DNA of 35,309 nucleotides, taken from the IMG/VR virus record IMGVR_UViG_3300012920_000006, positions 1-35,309 of that record; one strand, given 5' to 3'. This DNA comes from a virus. The notes under the pieces are model-generated. The model did no database searches, had not been told where the DNA came from, and worked only from the letters and a program-made list of their open reading frames with translations. Made by a program: the position numbers and the translations under genes. Within the stretch, counting starts at the first letter, position 1. Every line of letters begins with the position of its first letter. This document shows positions 32,926 through 35,309 of the stretch, piece after piece.

Positions 32926-33369
32926 TCACTTCTTTGCAATAAACAGTGTTGTTGTCGAAGCTGCTATAATAGCTAAGCCACCGCTCACATATAGAAGTAT
33001 TTTATTATAGTTTTCAGAATCATTCAATGCGGACTCAGTTTGTTTCAATCTGTGTTCATAAGCTGTTAACAAATCTTTCTGACTTGACTCGCGATTCAGC
33101 GCAATGTCAAGCTGTCGCTTTGCGCCTTTCATGCACTCGTTTGCTGTCTCAGTAATCGCCCACGAACACAAATCAGTTGAGCTTTCCATTGCTGATTTTA
33201 GACGAACGAAATCATGAATTGACAGCATCATCTTTGTTGTTGATGCCACTTCGCCAGCTTTGATTTTCTCTCCTTGAATTATTTCAATACCCTTGCCAAG
33301 CCAAATTGCTGTGGCTGGTATATCAACGAGCGGAGTCATGAACATCACAACGCTTAAAAAAAAGTTCAT
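32926..33369 (-). CDS. Membrane protein with signal-like N-terminus and C-terminal TM
   Basis: It encodes 147 residues from ATG 33369 (MNFFLSVVMFMTPLVDIP), with GAGGA six bases upstream. The N-terminal hydrophobic run looks like a signal peptide or TM. The middle is helical with two cysteines (DLCSWAITETANECMKG). A C-terminal TM (ILLYVSGGLAIIAASTTTLFIA, about 122-143) ends in KK. A protein with its middle outside the inner membrane and both ends anchored is likely. It lies in a tight three-gene membrane set, so its job is probably shared with them. Confidence 0.68.
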   Translation of the reverse strand: MNFFLSVVMFMTPLVDIPATAIWLGKGIEIIQGEKIKAGEVASTTKMMLSIHDFVRLKSAMESSTDLCSWAITETANECMKGAKRQLDIALNRESSQKDLLTAYEHRLKQTESALNDSENYNKILLYVSGGLAIIAASTTTLFIAKK

Positions 33370-33371
33370 GC

Positions 33372-33668
33372 TCAATCCTCGCAAGCTATAGACTTGTAAT
33401 TGTCAAGCGCTTTCTTAGTCTGCTCATCACAAACGCGCTTGCAATCAATCACTACGCCACCTGTTTTGGTTGATCTACAGAGCGTCAATTCTTCATTCAA
33501 TTGAATTGCTTTGCTCGTAGCCTCTCGCTCTTGGACGATGTACTCAGCACAGACAGCACTGGGCTCTTGATAGCCGAACATGTACCCAATCACTAAAGCG
33601 AGAACGATGCAAAAACAGGCGATTGCATAGGGTATCGTTTCTCTATTCACTAATAATTGTTCAATCAT
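33372..33668 (-). CDS. Single-TM protein with a cysteine-rich outer domain
   Basis: It encodes 98 residues from ATG 33668, which overlaps the upstream stop (ATGA) and has GGAG six bases before. TM at about 14-33 (AIACFCIVLALVIGYMFGY). The following domain carries five cysteines (C40, C64, C76, C80, C96) in helical sequence, suggesting disulfides in the periplasm. It could be a lysis accessory (spanin-like) or an exclusion factor. The family is not recognised with confidence. Confidence 0.68.
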   Translation of the reverse strand: MIEQLLVNRETIPYAIACFCIVLALVIGYMFGYQEPSAVCAEYIVQEREATSKAIQLNEELTLCRSTKTGGVVIDCKRVCDEQTKKALDNYKSIACED

Positions 33669-34168
33669 TCTATTCTCCACACTGCAAGTCTTGACTTGCC
33701 TCCATAGTTAGGAACTGTGTATGCATCCGTTGGATTTATGACAAAAGAGGCTGAACCCTCCGCCCACATTGATAACTCAATACTACTCCCACTTTCAATG
33801 TAGGCCGTAGCAATTTGATTTTTGTAGGGATTGCCTGAGTTGATCATCCCGTTTTCTCTGCCCTCATGACCAATCGTCGTATATGTTGTTGAACTTGAAT
33901 CATACGACCGCCAATAATATTCAATATTCCAAGTACCCCCCGCTGCACGTTTCACACTCAATGCACATTCAAGATAATATTTGCCTGCTGGCAAAGTAAT
34001 TCTATCGTCTGTTGTGCTGACTGTTGGAGTATAGTTAAAATAATTTTGCTGGGTGTAAATAGTTGAACCTAAACCCACAATAGCGCTCGCTGTGCTCCTG
34101 CTTTGACTGTCAGTACATGTGAAAATATGCTGACTTAGCTTTAGCTTGTGCATTCTTAAAAATGTCAT
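33665..34168 (-). CDS. Fibre-associated beta-sandwich protein (paralogue)
   Basis: It encodes 167 residues starting MTFLRMHKLKLSQHIF. The core has the pattern DRITLPAGKYYLECALSV then WNIEYYWRSYDSSS, and ends SRLAVWRIE. This matches C1q/TNF-like jelly-roll tips of phage fibres and aligns by eye with the 142-residue protein two genes upstream (DEITLLRGRYVLYAVPYV). It may form a small trimeric adhesin at the tail. It is translationally coupled to the cysteine-rich membrane gene, whose start overlaps its stop. Confidence 0.7.
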   Translation of the reverse strand: MTFLRMHKLKLSQHIFTCTDSQSRSTASAIVGLGSTIYTQQNYFNYTPTVSTTDDRITLPAGKYYLECALSVKRAAGGTWNIEYYWRSYDSSSTTYTTIGHEGRENGMINSGNPYKNQIATAYIESGSSIELSMWAEGSASFVINPTDAYTVPNYGGKSRLAVWRIE

Positions 34169-34177
34169 AATTAATCC

Positions 34178-34609
34178 TTATTTAGTCACTCTGTAGTATT
34201 CTAAATGAGTCCAATCGAGCCAGCTAAACTGACGAGTGCTAACAGCAGTATAATTTTCATAGATCTTGACCACATTATTTCTGCAATAGCTTTCAGAATC
34301 CCCTTTCATGTACTGAGTATCATTCTCATCACATGTTCGGCCGCTAAAAACATATTTTCTTTCTGTTGTGTCTGTCTCATTATCACTAGCGCAATATTGA
34401 GAAAGCCTTAATGATGTTGCCTGAGATTCATTTGCACAGATTCGACTAATACCTAAAATCGGAGTGCTGAATGTAGTGCTACGATCTGATGATTTATATA
34501 CAGCACCACTGTCTAGAACATCTGCAAAACCAATCTGGTCTACACTTAATTTGTTATTGCCGCCGTATGAAAAAACAAGCCCTAATGCTGGCCGTTTTAA
34601 AAAAGTCAT
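34178..34609 (-). CDS. Fibre-associated small protein
   Basis: It encodes 143 residues starting MTFLKRPALGLVFSYGG, sharing the MTF(L/V) opening with both flanking genes. Four cysteines (RICANES, QYCASD, RTCDEND, SYCRNN) could form two disulfides. It ends SWLDWTHLEYYRVTK, similar in tone to fibre tip ends. Its start overlaps the upstream gene by four bases. It is possibly an adhesin or a chaperone of the fibre set; the family is unknown. Confidence 0.68.
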   Translation of the reverse strand: MTFLKRPALGLVFSYGGNNKLSVDQIGFADVLDSGAVYKSSDRSTTFSTPILGISRICANESQATSLRLSQYCASDNETDTTERKYVFSGRTCDENDTQYMKGDSESYCRNNVVKIYENYTAVSTRQFSWLDWTHLEYYRVTK

Positions 34610-35034
34610 AGATCACCTCTACTAATTCTCACATAACCACCTGAGTCAGTAGCTGAGCCACCAAGTGTAGTTAATCTCAATCGAACTTTGACGCTTGAAG
34701 TGACGTCAAAAGCATAAACTGCTGCTGAGTTTTGGCCCGTTCCATCCCCTGTTATCGGAACTTTTCCAACTTTCCCAACGTCTGCAAATGAACCACTTTC
34801 GTCAGACTGCCAGGTAAATTGTACATTAGCTGTTGTTGTGACGTAGGGAACAGCATAAAGCACATATCGACCTCTTAATAGTGTTATTTCGTCACTGTCA
34901 GATCCGCTAATTGATAGCGACAAATTACCGACTGCATTGCTAAGCCCATAAGGCGAGCTTGTGCCACTTGCGTAACTATTACTTAAGTCAGCTATTGCTA
35001 TTTGTAACGAGCCAAGTTTATGAACAAAAGTCAT
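34606..35034 (-). CDS. Fibre-associated beta-sandwich protein
   Basis: It encodes 142 residues from ATG 35034 (MTFVHKLGSLQIAIAD), chosen because AAGGAG lies six bases before; a longer frame to 35085 runs inside the fibre gene. It has the DEITLLRGRYVLYAVPYV and VQFTWQSDESGSF motifs of small jelly-roll fibre proteins and ends GGYVRISRGDL. It directly follows the tail fibre stop, so it is probably part of, or folds with, the fibre tip. Confidence 0.73.
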   Translation of the reverse strand: MTFVHKLGSLQIAIADLSNSYASGTSSPYGLSNAVGNLSLSISGSDSDEITLLRGRYVLYAVPYVTTTANVQFTWQSDESGSFADVGKVGKVPITGDGTGQNSAAVYAFDVTSSVKVRLRLTTLGGSATDSGGYVRISRGDL

Positions 35035-35044
35035 AATTGTCTCC

Positions 35045-35309
35045 TTAAATAATGAACCAACGGTTATTTGAGCCATCAGAAACAAGTGTTACACTTTCAT
35101 ATTGCACAATGTCGAAAGTTGTTTGTGTTGAAAAGTCTATATATTCGCTTGCTGTCGAGTCAGGAGTTATTGTCAGAGTATAATCACCAAGATTCTTGAT
35201 TTGATACTTGTAACCACTTCCACAAGCAGATGCAGCAGGTAAGAAAACTGATATATCAGCAGAGGGTGTAAGAATATAGATTTCCTCATTATCTGCATGT
35301 GTAGAAATA
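35045..35309 (-). CDS. Tail fibre C-terminus (continues at 1-1997 through the circle)
   Basis: This is the 3' end of the fibre gene, read from the window edge to TAA at 35045. The last residues are LVSDGSNNRWFII, a common end for phage fibre tips. Bases 35187-35309 duplicate 1-123. The stop overlaps the ribosome site of the next gene, so the two are likely coupled. Confidence 0.88.
   Translation of the reverse strand, partial: ISTHADNEEIYILTPSADISVFLPAASACGSGYKYQIKNLGDYTLTITPDSTASEYIDFSTQTTFDIVQYESVTLVSDGSNNRWFII
35187..35309. repeat. Right copy of 123-bp terminal direct repeat
   Basis: It is identical to bases 1-123, so the contig ends overlap. Joining them restores one intact 712-codon tail fibre gene, supporting a circular map. 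Confidence 0.95.

Overview
The window is the complete genome of a tailed, siphovirus-like bacteriophage. Its first 123 bases (1-123) recur exactly as its last 123 (35187-35309). This is the signature of a contig that closes into a circle of about 35,186 bp, by circular permutation, a terminal repeat or assembler overlap. The head genes belong to the Mu-like family: gp29/DUF935-type portal, I/Z-type protease with nested scaffold, DUF2190 protein and Mu F-type minor head protein. The rest of the tail block looks long and non-contractile: a tube, a frameshifted assembly chaperone and a tape measure protein, with no sheath gene seen. Moderate-to-low GC and genes for ThyX, dCMP deaminase and a CHAP lysin fit an environmental bacterial virus, but nothing fixes the host. 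No integrase, transposase, tRNA, CRISPR array or insertion sequence was found, so the lifestyle is undecided.

Layout. Two transcription units diverge from a control region at 29961-30111. The short rightward (+) unit (30112-32244) holds small early-type genes, a Cro/CI-like HTH protein, a small membrane protein and a RecT-like annealing protein. The long leftward (-) unit runs 29960 to 1 and, across the circle junction, from 35309 down to 32230. In order of transcription it holds: a replication initiator with a lambda-like origin inside it and a DnaC-like helicase loader; a ribbon-helix-helix protein, a small ORF and SSB in overlapping frames; a candidate PD-(D/E)xK nuclease; a small HTH-like protein and ThyX; the terminase subunits; a two-gene signalling-like cassette; portal; protease/scaffold; decoration; capsid; MuF; connector and neck; tail terminator; tail tube; tail chaperones; tape measure; four tail-tip or baseplate proteins; CHAP endolysin and holin-like gene; a small virion protein; a repeat-rich tail fibre; three small fibre-associated beta proteins; three membrane proteins; and dCMP deaminase.

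Most notable content. Between terL and the portal gene sits a translationally coupled pair: a class III nucleotide cyclase with a C-terminal membrane segment (22149-22973) and a two-TM coiled-coil protein (21685-22152). It is preceded upstream of terL by a sigma70-like promoter and followed by a strong intrinsic terminator. A cyclase joined to a membrane partner recalls Pycsar-type cyclic-nucleotide defence, but no cyclic-nucleotide-binding domain is visible, so this is either a divergent relative or a different signalling device. Other findings are a G GGA AAA slippery site that fuses the two tail chaperone frames, 24-bp iterons beside an AT-rich stretch inside the initiator gene, an internal scaffold start with its own ribosome binding site, and mirrored promoter elements in the divergent control region.

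Coverage. Genes are packed tightly, with many ATGA-type overlaps. No stretch above 300 bases lacks a gene. The longest gaps, 28126-28336, 21489-21684 and 29961-30111, each hold regulatory structure described below.
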